Below, piece by piece: positions 7,567-16,692 of a stretch of 64,000 nucleotides of DNA. The translations under genes were made by a program, and so were the position numbers. This DNA comes from Nonomuraea typhae (GTDB taxonomy: Bacteria; Actinomycetota; Actinomycetes; Streptosporangiales; Streptosporangiaceae). The number at the start of each line of letters is the position of its first letter. Within the stretch, counting starts at the first letter, position 1. The notes under the pieces were generated by a model. That model ran no database searches. It was not told where the DNA came from and saw nothing but the letters and a program-made list of their open reading frames with translations. The stretch covers positions 622,308 through 686,307 of the forward strand of contig NZ_VRLV01000004.1 of NCBI RefSeq assembly GCF_009760925.1, written 5' to 3'.

Positions 7567-8544
7567 ATGACCGAGGCGGCGCTACGCTACGAGCTCTACG
7601 GGCTGAGCGGCGGTAATCCGTACCGCGTCGAGCCGCTCGATCCGCTCACGCATGCCGGCCATCGGGCCCTGCTCGTCGACGTCAACGGCTACGCCGCCGC
7701 CACGGAAGCCCTCGGCGCCTACCTCCAGGCCAGGGCGGAGTCGGGCGAGTCGGCCTTCGTCGTGGTCAGCGGCACCGACTTCACCGGCCGCACCTCCGTC
7801 GCCAACCACGTCCTCGACCTCCACCGCCAGATCCGCGGCCTGGACCGGCGGCTGCTGGTGGCCAGGGTCGCGATCGAGAACAACCGCGCCGTCGAGTGGG
7901 TGACCGCGGCGATGGTCGAGCTGCAGAACGAGATCGAGAAGGCGGACCTGACCCTCTCGCCCAAGCTGCAGGAGGCCCTCGACGCCATCGAGACGATCGG
8001 CGCCACCAGCGGGGAGACGATCTACCCCAGCCGCTACCGGACCCTGGCCAGGCGGCTGCGCGGCGAACTGTCCGGGCACCCCTCGGGGGAGTACGGCTTC
8101 GCGGCCGTGTTCGAGGGCCTGCGCCAGGCCGACCTGATCGGCAAGATGCAGAAGGTGTTCGAGGACAGCCGGTCCATCGCCGTCTTCACCCACAGCGCCT
8201 ACAAACACGCGAACACGCCGATGCTCGACGAGCTCCGCTCGCTCGGCGTGCACATCGTCTCGCTGCGTTCGCTGGACGGCCCGCAGATCCGCTGCGTGGC
8301 CGAGGCACGCTGGAAGGGAGCGTCCCCGCTGCCGAGCCCGTTCCCGCCCGACAGCCTCGAAGCGGTGTGGTGCGAACCGGCTCCGATCAAGTCCGTCGTC
8401 AAGATGCTCGGCGCCTGGATCGACTTCAGGCTCCGGACCAGCTCCGAGCAGGGCGCCTGGCCGCACAACACCGACCTCGAGATCGGGCAGCGCTTCATGA
8501 CCGCGACCCTCGACATGCTCAAGACGATGGGAGGCGCGTCGTGA
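7567..8544 (+). CDS. Degenerate P-loop partner protein of the KAP-STAND operon
   Basis: A 325-residue protein with no family I can name. Residues 69-77 read GTDFTGRTS after a hydrophobic strand (SAFVVVS). The layout is that of a Walker A loop, but the catalytic Lys is Arg (R75). The expected Walker B strand (SIAVFTHS) lacks an acidic end. It therefore looks like an AAA/STAND-related fold that binds partners or nucleotide without normal hydrolysis. The remainder is helical with a central LEALDAIETIGATSGE stretch. It begins 3 bases after the KAP gene and overlaps the next gene by 4 bases (GTGA), so all three are co-translated. Function is inferred only from context. Confidence 0.8.
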   Translation: MTEAALRYELYGLSGGNPYRVEPLDPLTHAGHRALLVDVNGYAAATEALGAYLQARAESGESAFVVVSGTDFTGRTSVANHVLDLHRQIRGLDRRLLVARVAIENNRAVEWVTAAMVELQNEIEKADLTLSPKLQEALDAIETIGATSGETIYPSRYRTLARRLRGELSGHPSGEYGFAAVFEGLRQADLIGKMQKVFEDSRSIAVFTHSAYKHANTPMLDELRSLGVHIVSLRSLDGPQIRCVAEARWKGASPLPSPFPPDSLEAVWCEPAPIKSVVKMLGAWIDFRLRTSSEQGAWPHNTDLEIGQRFMTATLDMLKTMGGAS

Positions 8545-11500
8545 CGGCCCGGCCGCGCAACCCGTTCCCCGCGCGCGGAACCATGAGCATGGAAGAGCAC
8601 GTGCGGGACGCCGACATCCTGGACACGGAGATCACCGGTCCCACCGTCCGGCTCCGCGCGGTGGCACGCCTGACCGGGCTCGTCGAGCGCTACCTCGACG
8701 AGGCCGCCGCACGCGCGCGCAACAGCGGCCAAGCCGTCTTCCTGCACGGCGAGCACGGCTCGGGCAAGACGCACGCGATCCGCTACGCACTCGGCCAGAC
8801 GGCCGGGCGGGCCCGGGAGACCGGTGCGCTCCGGCTGTACGTGAAGGCCCAGGACGACGACTTCGTGGCCGTCTACCGGCGGCTGATGAGCCAGGTCGGC
8901 CGCGACCGGCTCAGGGAGCTCAGCCAGAGGTTCCGGGGCGTGCTCGCCGTCGAGCAGCTCGGCGCGCGCTCCGGCACGGGCACCGAGCCCGGCCTGCTCG
9001 CGGCCGTCCTGGACGATCCGGACCGGCTGTCCCTGCTCTACGACGAGCTGCTGGTGGAGCCGGGCTCGGTGCTGGAGGCCGAGGCCGGCGAGCTGGAACG
9101 GGTCTCCGGCAACGGCGAGGAGTTCCAGCGCGCGCTGGCGGCGCTGCTCGAACCGGCGAACGAGGAGGCGGCCTACGCCTGGTTCACCGGGCGCGAACTG
9201 GATCCGGCGGACGAGGAACGGCTCGGCGTCGCCGGGCCTCTCGACGATCCGGATCGGTGCAGGTACGGCCTCCAGCTTCTCACCGCGCTGTGCACCCGCG
9301 TCGGGTGGCCGATCATCATCATCATCGACCAGTGCGAGCGCCCCGTCCTCGGGCGACCGGCCAACCTGGGGCTGCTCCATTCGCTGGTCGAACGCATTCC
9401 GCAGGAAGCCGGGATGCTGGTGCTGGCGGGCAGCACGGCGGCCTGGCAGGCGCTGCCGGACGACCTGCGGCAGCGCTTCGGCGGCAGCCATGTGGACACC
9501 TCGGTCATCACTCCCGGCGAGGCGGGCAAGGTGCTTGCGGCCTATGTCGGCAACGCCTCGGGAGTCGCCGGGTTCCAGGTCGCCGCCGTGAACGACCTCC
9601 TCCGGGTGAGCGGCGGCAACATCCGGATCCTGCTCCAGCTCGCCTACCGTGTCGTGGAGGCGGCCCGCGCGGAGGGCGGCCTGCGGCTCATGGTGGGCAC
9701 CGACCTTGTGCGAGAGGTCGTCGGAGCCGCGTTCATCACGCTCGCGGACGTGGAACTGGCCGTCGAGGCGTGGCTGCTCGACGAGCGCGCCGCCTACGTG
9801 CGGGACTGGCGGGGCGACGGGGTCGTGGCGGACTTCGCGGTCTTGTCCGACGTCGGCCCCCAGCTCCTCATCGAGGTCAAGGGGCCGGTCTACACCATCG
9901 CGCAGGCCGCCCGGCTGTCAGAGCGGTTCAAGCTGCTCGAGCAGGCCCGCGAGCGCGGATGGCCGGCCCGGGTCCTGCTGATCGTCGCCGGGTACGCGAG
10001 TCCCGCGGCGCTCTCCGCGCTTCGCCGGGTCGCCCACGAGGTGGTGGTGTTCGCCGGCGTACACTCTCTCGACCGGCTGCGCGGCCAGGCTCGCGGGCTC
10101 GAGGCGTCGTCGCTCCGGCTCGGCCCGAGGGCGGCGCCGTACCGGGGACTCGCCCCGTTCCGGGAGGAAGACGCCGGGATCTTCTACGGGCGCGAGAACG
10201 AAGTCGCGGCCCTTGTCGACAGGCTGGCGGAGAGGGACGCCGGTCCGCTGATCGTGACGGGGGCGTCTGGTGCGGGCAAATCATCGCTGCTGCGTGCCGG
10301 CCTGCTGTCCGCGCTGGCGGGTGGAGCCCTGGGCGCGGACGTAGCCCGCTGGCCGCAGATCTTGATCACCCCGGGCAGAACCCCGCTGTCGGAACTGGCC
10401 GTCCACCTCTCGGTCCTGTCGGGCTTGGACGCGCCGACGGTGAGACAGACCCTGCTCGCTCGCCCCCAGGACGCCCGGCTTCTGGCGAGCCAGGCGCTCG
10501 CGGCTGACACGGCCCGCCGCAGAGTACCGGTCGGCGAGCTTGGGCTCATTCTGGTGATCGACCAGTTCGAGGAACTCTTCACCATGGCCGAGGAGGCTGA
10601 ACGGGCGGCGACGGTGACCGCGTTGCACGCGATCGCCACCGGGCCGGGCAAGGCACACGTGATCATCTCGGTGCGGGCGGACTTCATCGACCGGTGCGCC
10701 GACCATCCTGAGCTGGTGACGGCGCTCGGGGAGGGATTGTTCGTCCTTGGTCCCATGCGGGAGATCGACCTGCGGGCCGCCATCGAAGGACCGGCCAGGG
10801 CGGCGGGTCTCGCCGTCGAGCCCGGGCTGGTCGAGGCCATCCTCGCTGATCTGCGCACCTCCAGCGGCACCTATGCGGCCGGTGCCCTCCCCTTGCTGGC
10901 CATGGCGATGTTCACGGTGTGGGAGGGACGCGAGAACGGGCGGCTCACCGTCCAGGCGTACAGGCGCAGTGGGGGAGTCGCCGCGGGGGTGGCGCAGCGG
11001 GCCGAGGAGGTCCTCGACTCGCTGACGCCCGAAGAGCGGACCACCGCGCGAGAGTTGTTCAGGCAACTCGTCACCGTAACCCGCGAAGGCGTCCCCATGC
11101 GCCGCGTGGTCAGGCGAGCAGAGGTGCTGGGCGATGGGGACTTCAAAGTCGTGATGGCGTTCAGCGACGCCCGGCTCATCACCCTCGACGAGGAAACCGT
11201 GCAGATCTCGCACGAGATCCTCCTGCAGACCTGGCCACGCCTCCGGGCGTGGCTGGCGGCGGATCGGGAACAGTTGCTCCGGTTCCATCAGCTTCTTGAC
11301 GCCGCCGCCGAGTGGGAGGGTTCCGGCCGCGACCCGGCCTTCCTCTACCGGGGCACCCAGCTCGGGACCGTTCTCCACGACCGGGAGCACGTGGAGTCGG
11401 GCGAAGTACCAGGCACGGCCAAGGCGTTTGTCGACGCCAGCATGCGAGCACATCGCCGCGGCGCCCGGTTGCGCAATCTCATCATGATCGCCCTGATCGT

Positions 11501-12719
11501 TCTGTCGGTCGTCGCGACGGGTTCCGCGGTCGTGGCGCTCCAGGAGAGCAGGGTTGCCGGAGAGCAACGGGCCGAGGCCACCTCTCGCCTTCTGGCTGAG
11601 CGCAGCGCCTCTTTCGCAACGGACCCGCGCCTGTCCGCCCTCCTTGCGGTTGCAGCCTGGCGGACCAGCCCGACCCAGGAGGCCCGGGTCAGCCTTGAGA
11701 GCGTGCTGACCCGTCCGGTCACGGAACCTAGCGTTAGCGCTAGGAGTCCGGTGTCGGCCCTGGCCTTCAGCCCGGACGGCCGGACCTTCGTGACGGGGAC
11801 GACGGAAGGGGTCATCCGCCTGTGGGATGTCAGCACGCGGGTCTCCGCAGGGAGCGCGCTCACCGACGCCGCCGGAGACGTCAGCTCGATGGCCTTCAGT
11901 CCGGACGGCTCATGGATCGCCGCCGCACGCGGCGACGAAGTGCTGTGGTGGCGCCTCAAGGCGGGGCAGGTCGATCGCGCGTCGCGGACCGCACGTACGC
12001 TTTCCTCGGCAGCCGCGCATGCGGTCGCCTTCAGTCCCGACGGGCGTCTGCTCGCGGCAGCGGGACAGGACGGGTCGGTCCACGTCTGGGACCCGGCCAC
12101 GGGCAGGCCCTCTCTTCGACTGTCCGGTTCTGGATCCCCCCTGCAGTCCCTCTCCTTCAGCCCCGATGGCAGGATGCTGGCGGGAGCTGACGCGAGCGGA
12201 GACGTGAGCCTCTGGGATATGTCCGGCGAGACGCCCCGGCTGACCAGGTTCTCCGGCCGCATGGATTCCGTGTTAGCGCTGGCATTCAGCCCGGACGGCA
12301 AGGCCCTTGCGACGGCTGGCCTCGACGGGACGGTCTGGCTCTGGGACGTAGCGACATCATGGCTCCTGGGCCCGCCTTTCACCGGGCACACCGCCGGCAT
12401 CGAAACGGTGGCCTTCTCCTCTGATGGACGGACGCTCGCCACCGGAAGCCGCGACCGGACGGTCCGGCTCTGGGATGTGGTGTCCCATCGCCAGGTCGGC
12501 AGGACCTTGACCGGGTTCACGGACAGCGTGACGTCCGTGACGTACCTGCCTGACGGCAAGACCTTGGCGGCGGCGAGCCTGGACGGCACCGTGCGGTTCT
12601 GGACGGTGCCGCCTGTCACGGATCCCGTCCGCAGCGCGTGCGTGATCGCCGACCGAGAGTTCACCCAGCAGGAATGGGCGACCTACGTCCCGGACCTGCC
12701 CTACCGCAAGGTGTGCTGA
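8541..12719 (+). CDS. Giant AAA - nuclease-like - nSTAND1 - TM - WD40 protein
   Basis: A 1392-residue multidomain protein. An N-terminal AAA ATPase has Walker A GEHGSGKT (70-77) and Walker B IIIIIDQ (258-264). Residues about 395-500 resemble a PD-(D/E)xK nuclease fold, with D431 (VADFAVLSD), E445-V-K447 (LLIEVKGP) and a following Gln/Ala helix. An nSTAND1 NTPase spans about 533-930, with Walker A GASGAGKS (574-581) and Walker B LILVIDQFEE (669-678). One membrane helix follows at about 980-1001, then seven WD40 repeats (about 1070-1355), each with FSPDG and WD signatures. It ends in a Cys-bounded tail (FTQQEW...PY...C). The start is the GTG at 8541, overlapping the partner gene by GTGA. Likely role: WD40 sensing, STAND switching and nuclease or partner output. 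No function has been shown. Confidence 0.87.
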   Translation: MTARPRNPFPARGTMSMEEHVRDADILDTEITGPTVRLRAVARLTGLVERYLDEAAARARNSGQAVFLHGEHGSGKTHAIRYALGQTAGRARETGALRLYVKAQDDDFVAVYRRLMSQVGRDRLRELSQRFRGVLAVEQLGARSGTGTEPGLLAAVLDDPDRLSLLYDELLVEPGSVLEAEAGELERVSGNGEEFQRALAALLEPANEEAAYAWFTGRELDPADEERLGVAGPLDDPDRCRYGLQLLTALCTRVGWPIIIIIDQCERPVLGRPANLGLLHSLVERIPQEAGMLVLAGSTAAWQALPDDLRQRFGGSHVDTSVITPGEAGKVLAAYVGNASGVAGFQVAAVNDLLRVSGGNIRILLQLAYRVVEAARAEGGLRLMVGTDLVREVVGAAFITLADVELAVEAWLLDERAAYVRDWRGDGVVADFAVLSDVGPQLLIEVKGPVYTIAQAARLSERFKLLEQARERGWPARVLLIVAGYASPAALSALRRVAHEVVVFAGVHSLDRLRGQARGLEASSLRLGPRAAPYRGLAPFREEDAGIFYGRENEVAALVDRLAERDAGPLIVTGASGAGKSSLLRAGLLSALAGGALGADVARWPQILITPGRTPLSELAVHLSVLSGLDAPTVRQTLLARPQDARLLASQALAADTARRRVPVGELGLILVIDQFEELFTMAEEAERAATVTALHAIATGPGKAHVIISVRADFIDRCADHPELVTALGEGLFVLGPMREIDLRAAIEGPARAAGLAVEPGLVEAILADLRTSSGTYAAGALPLLAMAMFTVWEGRENGRLTVQAYRRSGGVAAGVAQRAEEVLDSLTPEERTTARELFRQLVTVTREGVPMRRVVRRAEVLGDGDFKVVMAFSDARLITLDEETVQISHEILLQTWPRLRAWLAADREQLLRFHQLLDAAAEWEGSGRDPAFLYRGTQLGTVLHDREHVESGEVPGTAKAFVDASMRAHRRGARLRNLIMIALIVLSVVATGSAVVALQESRVAGEQRAEATSRLLAERSASFATDPRLSALLAVAAWRTSPTQEARVSLESVLTRPVTEPSVSARSPVSALAFSPDGRTFVTGTTEGVIRLWDVSTRVSAGSALTDAAGDVSSMAFSPDGSWIAAARGDEVLWWRLKAGQVDRASRTARTLSSAAAHAVAFSPDGRLLAAAGQDGSVHVWDPATGRPSLRLSGSGSPLQSLSFSPDGRMLAGADASGDVSLWDMSGETPRLTRFSGRMDSVLALAFSPDGKALATAGLDGTVWLWDVATSWLLGPPFTGHTAGIETVAFSSDGRTLATGSRDRTVRLWDVVSHRQVGRTLTGFTDSVTSVTYLPDGKTLAAASLDGTVRFWTVPPVTDPVRSACVIADREFTQQEWATYVPDLPYRKVC

Positions 12720-12723
12720 TCCG

Positions 12724-13545
12724 TCAGCGGTGTTCCCAGTCGCCACCCAGGGCGGTGGAGACGACCTCGTCCGAGGCGGTGGGCTGGGCGCCGTACTCCG
12801 CCGGGACGGGGACGGGGCCTTCGACGACGTGGCTGGTGAGGGTGCCGAGGCCCTCGACCTCGACCTCGACCACGTCGCCCGGCTCGACGGGGCGGGAGTG
12901 GGCGGGGGTGCCGGACAGCAGGACGTCGCCCGGGTTGAGGGTGATGGTGCGGGCGATGTCGGCGACCAGGTAGTGCATGTCCCAGGTCATCTCGTCCGTC
13001 GAGCCGTCCTGGGCGACGGCGCCGTTGACGTGGGTCCTGATGCGTTTGCCGCGGAAGTCCCAGTCGTCGACGAGGCCGGGGCCCAGGGGGCACAGGGTGT
13101 CGGAGCCCTTGACCCGCAGCATCGACCCGGCGTCGGTGTCGCGGAAGTCGTGCAGGCCGAAGTCGTTGGCGATCGTGTAGCCGGCGATGTACGCGCCTGC
13201 CTGCGCGGGGGTGATGCCGCGGGCCGTGCGGCCGATGACGATCGCGACCTCGCCCTCGTAGTTGAGGTACCGGCAGCCCGCGGGCCGGACGACCGCCCCG
13301 CCGTGGGCGTTCAGCGCGGAGGTGGGCTTGTGGAAGTAGGTGGGCGCGGCGGGCAGCCGGGCCTGGAACTCCGCCACCCGGCTGCGGTGGTTCAGGTGCA
13401 CGGCGATGATCTTGGTGGGTTCGCAGGGCGGCAGGTGGATCGCGTCCAGGCCCGTGGTCCGGCCGTCGGGGCTCACCAGTGCGGAGCCGTCGCGGCGGAC
13501 CCGGGTGACGGCGCCGTCGAGCAGGATCCTGCGGTACTCAGGCAT
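12724..13545 (-). CDS. Fumarylacetoacetate-hydrolase-family protein (HpaG-like)
   Basis: A 273-residue FAH-family enzyme. The C-terminal catalytic domain carries the metal ligands in YEGEVAIVIG and the GYTIANDFGLHDFR block. GSDTLCPLGPGLV and GDVLLSGTPAHSRP follow, typical of 2-hydroxyhepta-2,4-diene-1,7-dioate isomerase / 5-oxopent-3-ene-1,2,5-tricarboxylate decarboxylase (HpaG-type). Such enzymes act on the ring-cleavage product downstream of HpaE. The gene overlaps the HpaD-like gene by 8 bases and is last in a four-gene operon starting at 16649. Its end is only 4 bases from the convergent STAND gene. The FAH family also includes acylpyruvases, so the substrate is inferred from operon partners. 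Confidence 0.88.
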   Translation of the reverse strand: MPEYRRILLDGAVTRVRRDGSALVSPDGRTTGLDAIHLPPCEPTKIIAVHLNHRSRVAEFQARLPAAPTYFHKPTSALNAHGGAVVRPAGCRYLNYEGEVAIVIGRTARGITPAQAGAYIAGYTIANDFGLHDFRDTDAGSMLRVKGSDTLCPLGPGLVDDWDFRGKRIRTHVNGAVAQDGSTDEMTWDMHYLVADIARTITLNPGDVLLSGTPAHSRPVEPGDVVEVEVEGLGTLTSHVVEGPVPVPAEYGAQPTASDEVVSTALGGDWEHR

Positions 13546-14434
13546 GGGTCTCCTTCGGCGTGGGAAAGCCGCCGTCCGGGCGGTCGAACCACAGGTGGGC
13601 CTGGCCCGTCCCGATTGAGTTCTCGTAGGACCCGAACAGCCGCCCGGGCGCCGTGCACGACTCTTCGCCCAGCGCCCCCAACATCATGAGATAGTGCCCG
13701 AAGCCCGCCTCCGGGCGATATTTCAGGAACTGTGGCATGGTGGCCAGCACACGGGCATGGTCCCCGGCCTCCAGCCAGGCGACCCGCTCCAGGTCGGCCG
13801 CGCGGGCCTCCGGCGTACGGACGTGCACAGGGTCGGAGGACTCGTGCGCGCGCAGCTCCCGCAGCGGCCAGAACGTGTGCGACAGCGCCCCCGAGGCGAT
13901 CAGCAGCACCCGCCGGTCGCTGGCGTGGATCGCCTCCCCGAGCGCCCGCCCCAGCCGCAGATGGTCCTCCGCGTCGCCCGTCTGGCACACCCCGATCGAC
14001 ACCCACGGCCGCTCGGGCACGCCCAGGTAGGTCCACAGGTTGACCGTCGCGTAGTGGATCGGCAGGCCCGGATCGTCGATCGCGGTGATCCACGTCCCGT
14101 GCCGTCCCGCCCGCGCCGCGATCATCCGCGCCAGCTCCGGGTCGCCGGGGAAGTCGTACGGCATGCGGCACATCCCCCGCGGCAGTTCGTCGGAGGTGAA
14201 CAGCCCGGCCCGGCGCGCCTGCGCGGCCACCACGAACTCCACGGTCGTGGCCCAGTGCGAGTCCAGCACGACGACCGCGTCGTAGGACCCGGCGTCGAAC
14301 ACCTCGGCCCGCAGCCGGCGCAGCCCGGTGACCAGGCTGATCTCGCGGCCCTCGTTCAGCTGCCGCCGGGTGGCCTCCGGCAGCACGATGGTGGGCACGT
14401 GGGCCAGCAGGCCCGCCCCCGTCACTTCTCCCAT
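13538..14434 (-). CDS. hpaD: 3,4-dihydroxyphenylacetate 2,3-dioxygenase-like extradiol dioxygenase
   Basis: A 298-residue class III (LigB-type) extradiol dioxygenase. The overall pattern matches HpaD: AHVPTIVLPE near the N-terminus with its His, VVVLDSHWATTVEF, GLFTSDELPRGMCRMPYDFPG, LLIASGALSHTFWP and a C-terminal GTGQAHLWF. These enzymes use Fe(II) or Mn(II) to open homoprotocatechuate between C2 and C3. It overlaps the aldehyde dehydrogenase gene by 13 bases and the FAH-like gene by 8 bases, the classic HpaE-D-G order. No HpaF, HpaH or HpaI homologue is in the window, so the lower pathway is incomplete here or uses other enzymes. A related catechol substrate is possible. Confidence 0.86.
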   Translation of the reverse strand: MGEVTGAGLLAHVPTIVLPEATRRQLNEGREISLVTGLRRLRAEVFDAGSYDAVVVLDSHWATTVEFVVAAQARRAGLFTSDELPRGMCRMPYDFPGDPELARMIAARAGRHGTWITAIDDPGLPIHYATVNLWTYLGVPERPWVSIGVCQTGDAEDHLRLGRALGEAIHASDRRVLLIASGALSHTFWPLRELRAHESSDPVHVRTPEARAADLERVAWLEAGDHARVLATMPQFLKYRPEAGFGHYLMMLGALGEESCTAPGRLFGSYENSIGTGQAHLWFDRPDGGFPTPKETHA

Positions 14435-15846
14435 GGCGCGCTCACCGTGTTCTTGACGTCGCAGTAGAAGTCGAAGCTCCAGTTGCCGCCCTCGCGCCCG
14501 ACCCCCGACCGGCGGGCGCCGCCGAAGGGGGCGCGCAGGTCGCGGACGAAGAAGCAGTTCACCCAGACCGTCCCCGCCACCAGGCGGGCGGAGACGCGCC
14601 GGGCTCGTGAAGGGGAGCCGGTGACGACGGTCGCGGCCAGGCCGTAGTGGGTGGAGTTGGCCATCGCGACCGCCTCCTCCTCGTCGGCGAACGTCTGCAG
14701 GGTCAGCACGGGACCGAAGACCTCCTCGGTGAGGATCTCGCTGCCGGGCTTGGCGCCGGTCAGCAGTGTCGGCTGGTAGTAGAGGCCGCCGAGGTCAGGG
14801 TTGGGGCCGCCGCCGAGCACGGGAGTGGCGCCCGCCGCGACGGCCCGCCGTACGAAGCCGTCGATCTTGCCGAACTGGCGGGGGTGGATCTGCGGGCCGA
14901 TGTCGGTCTCCGCGTCGCGGGGGTCGCCCTGGCGCAGAGTGGCGGTCCTGGCCAGGAAGCGCTCCAGGAAGGCGGCCGACACGGACTCCTCGACCAGGAG
15001 CCGGACGGCGGCCAGGCACACCTGCCCGGCGTTGTCGTACTGCTCGGCGGCCAGGCCGGCGGCCAGGTCCAGGTCGGCGTCGGCGAACACCAGCAGCGGT
15101 GACTTGCCGCCCAGTTCGAGCGACAGCGGCGTGAGGTTGGGCGCGGCCGCGGCGGCGATGGCCCTGGCCGTGGCGACCGAGCCGGTGAAGCTGATCCTGC
15201 GCACCCCGGGATGGCCGGTCAGCGGCGGGCCGATCTCGGTGCCGTGGCCCTGCACCACGTTGAAGACCCCGTCCGGCAGGCCCGCCTCGGCCGTGATGTC
15301 CGCCAGCAGGGAGGCGGTCAGCGGGCTCCACTCGGCGGGCTTGAGGACGACCGTGTTCCCGGCCGCCAGCGCCGGCGCGATCTTCCACGTGGCCAGCATG
15401 AGCGGCGCGTTCCACGGGGTGATCAGTACGGCGACGCCGGCGGGATCCCAGCTGACGTGGTTGGCGTGCCCGCGGGTGTCGAACGCGGCGTGGCCCAGCC
15501 CGAGCAGCCAGTCGGCGAAGAAGCGGAAGTTGTGCGCCACCCTCGGCATGACGCTGCGGCGGTGCGAGCGCAGGAGCGCGCCGTTGTCGGTGGTCTCCAG
15601 CATGGCCAACTCGTCGGCGCGGCGCTCGACCCCGTCGGCGACGGCGTGCAGCAGCCGGGCGCGTTCCTCGCGGGAGGTGCGCGCCCAGGCGGGGAACGCG
15701 CCGGTCGCCGCCCTTACCGCCGCCGCGGCCTCGTCCTGGCCGCCCCTGGCCACGTGGGCGAGGAGGGTTCCGTCGATGGGGGAGCGGTCCTCGAAGCGTC
15801 CGGCGGAGGGCACGCGCTCGCCGCCTATCCAGTGGTCGACGTTCAT
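14422..15846 (-). CDS. hpaE: 5-carboxymethyl-2-hydroxymuconate-semialdehyde dehydrogenase-like ALDH
   Basis: A 474-residue NAD(P)-dependent aldehyde dehydrogenase. Visible motifs are ITPWNAPLMLATWKIAPALAAG and FTGSVATARAI (coenzyme binding), LELGGKSP with the catalytic Glu, and NAGQVCLAAVR with the catalytic Cys. A C-terminal LRAPFGGARRSGVGREGG closes the domain. Within the HpaE-D-G gene order it most likely oxidises the ring-cleavage semialdehyde. The ATG at 15846 was chosen over an upstream in-frame start because GGAGGGG lies directly before it and it forms an ATGA overlap with the preceding gene. The extra upstream residues would be basic and run into the neighbour. Other muconic semialdehyde substrates remain possible. 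Confidence 0.87.
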   Translation of the reverse strand: MNVDHWIGGERVPSAGRFEDRSPIDGTLLAHVARGGQDEAAAAVRAATGAFPAWARTSREERARLLHAVADGVERRADELAMLETTDNGALLRSHRRSVMPRVAHNFRFFADWLLGLGHAAFDTRGHANHVSWDPAGVAVLITPWNAPLMLATWKIAPALAAGNTVVLKPAEWSPLTASLLADITAEAGLPDGVFNVVQGHGTEIGPPLTGHPGVRRISFTGSVATARAIAAAAAPNLTPLSLELGGKSPLLVFADADLDLAAGLAAEQYDNAGQVCLAAVRLLVEESVSAAFLERFLARTATLRQGDPRDAETDIGPQIHPRQFGKIDGFVRRAVAAGATPVLGGGPNPDLGGLYYQPTLLTGAKPGSEILTEEVFGPVLTLQTFADEEEAVAMANSTHYGLAATVVTGSPSRARRVSARLVAGTVWVNCFFVRDLRAPFGGARRSGVGREGGNWSFDFYCDVKNTVSAPWEK

Positions 15847-16649
15847 GACCCCTCCGCTGCGCTGGTGCCCGACTCGAGGAGGGCGCCGCCGTTCCACGTC
15901 ACGCCGACCTGCCGGTAGTAGCCGCCGATGACCTCGTGGACGGACAGAGCGGCGAGTTCCTCCGTGGGCGCCTCGAACAGCTCGAGGGTGGCTTCACCCG
16001 CCCAGGACTGCCCGCCCTCCGCGGACTCGGCGCCGCTGGAGATGAGCTCGTCGAGTGCCAGCCCTCCGCCGGGGGCGATCGACGGGAGCCAGCGGTGGTG
16101 GGCCATCGGGTGGGCGTTGACGAACCCGTTGTGCGGGCTCGGGCCGCTCAGCCGTACCACTGCCTGGGCCAGGCGCCGGTCGGCCGCGGCCAGGGTGGCG
16201 CCGAGCGCCCCGCCCGGTGCCAGGCGCGGCGCCGCGGGGCCGTAGGGGTGCGGCCGGGTCTGGTGGATGGAGCCGAGCTTCTTCGGGTAGCCCTGGTGCA
16301 GGCCGCGTACCAGTGCGAAGTCCTTGTCCACCCAGATGTAGACGCACCGGGAGTACACCCGGTCCCGGTAGGAGCAGCGGACCACGACGAAGCACTCCTT
16401 GTACTGCGCCCGCACCGGGTCCAGGAGTTCCTCGCGGGAGTCCGAGCACGACTGCCAGTCGGCCCAGATGATCGCGACCGCGCCGGGGTCGTCGGGGGCC
16501 GGGCCGAGGGGCGGTGGCAGCAGTTCGGCGACCCGCGCGGGGTCGGTCCTGTACTCGACGGTGAGCAGGTCGCCCGAGTAGTGCCACGGCGGCGGGGGGA
16601 TCAGCGACGCGCGGCCCGTCGCCGACTTCGGGGTGAAGAAACCGTGCAC
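15843..16649 (-). CDS. Acetoacetate-decarboxylase-family protein
   Basis: A 268-residue ADC-family protein. The Schiff-base lysine pair appears in GLHQGYPKKLGSIHQTR, matching the adjacent-lysine active site of acetoacetate decarboxylase. AELLPPPLGPAPDDPGAVAIIWADWQ and the YRDRVYSRCVYIWVD strand are also family blocks. Many family members are not true acetoacetate decarboxylases but aldolase-dehydratases or enol-lactone decarboxylases. As first gene of the HpaE-D-G-like operon it may process an oxo-acid intermediate. The GTG at 16649 has GGAGG four bases upstream. A MarR-box (16662-16679) sits just upstream and should control the operon. Confidence 0.85.
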   Translation of the reverse strand: MHGFFTPKSATGRASLIPPPPWHYSGDLLTVEYRTDPARVAELLPPPLGPAPDDPGAVAIIWADWQSCSDSREELLDPVRAQYKECFVVVRCSYRDRVYSRCVYIWVDKDFALVRGLHQGYPKKLGSIHQTRPHPYGPAAPRLAPGGALGATLAAADRRLAQAVVRLSGPSPHNGFVNAHPMAHHRWLPSIAPGGGLALDELISSGAESAEGGQSWAGEATLELFEAPTEELAALSVHEVIGGYYRQVGVTWNGGALLESGTSAAEGS

Positions 16650-16661
16650 AACCCCTCCATT

Positions 16662-16679
16662 TCGTTTGGATCCTTACGA
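16662..16679. promoter_or_regulatory. MarR box 1 (acetoacetate-decarboxylase operon)
   Basis: TCGTTTGGATCCTTACGA fits the dyad TCGTwTGGwyCCwwACGA shared with 24634-24651. It lies 13-30 bases before the GTG of the minus-strand operon and overlaps its probable -10 region. Confidence 0.62.
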
Positions 16680-16692
16680 TATGAGCTAGGGG

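Noticed and set aside
11748..12600. Periodic similarity considered as DNA repeats
   Set aside because: It reflects WD40 protein repeats; the DNA copies are diverged.
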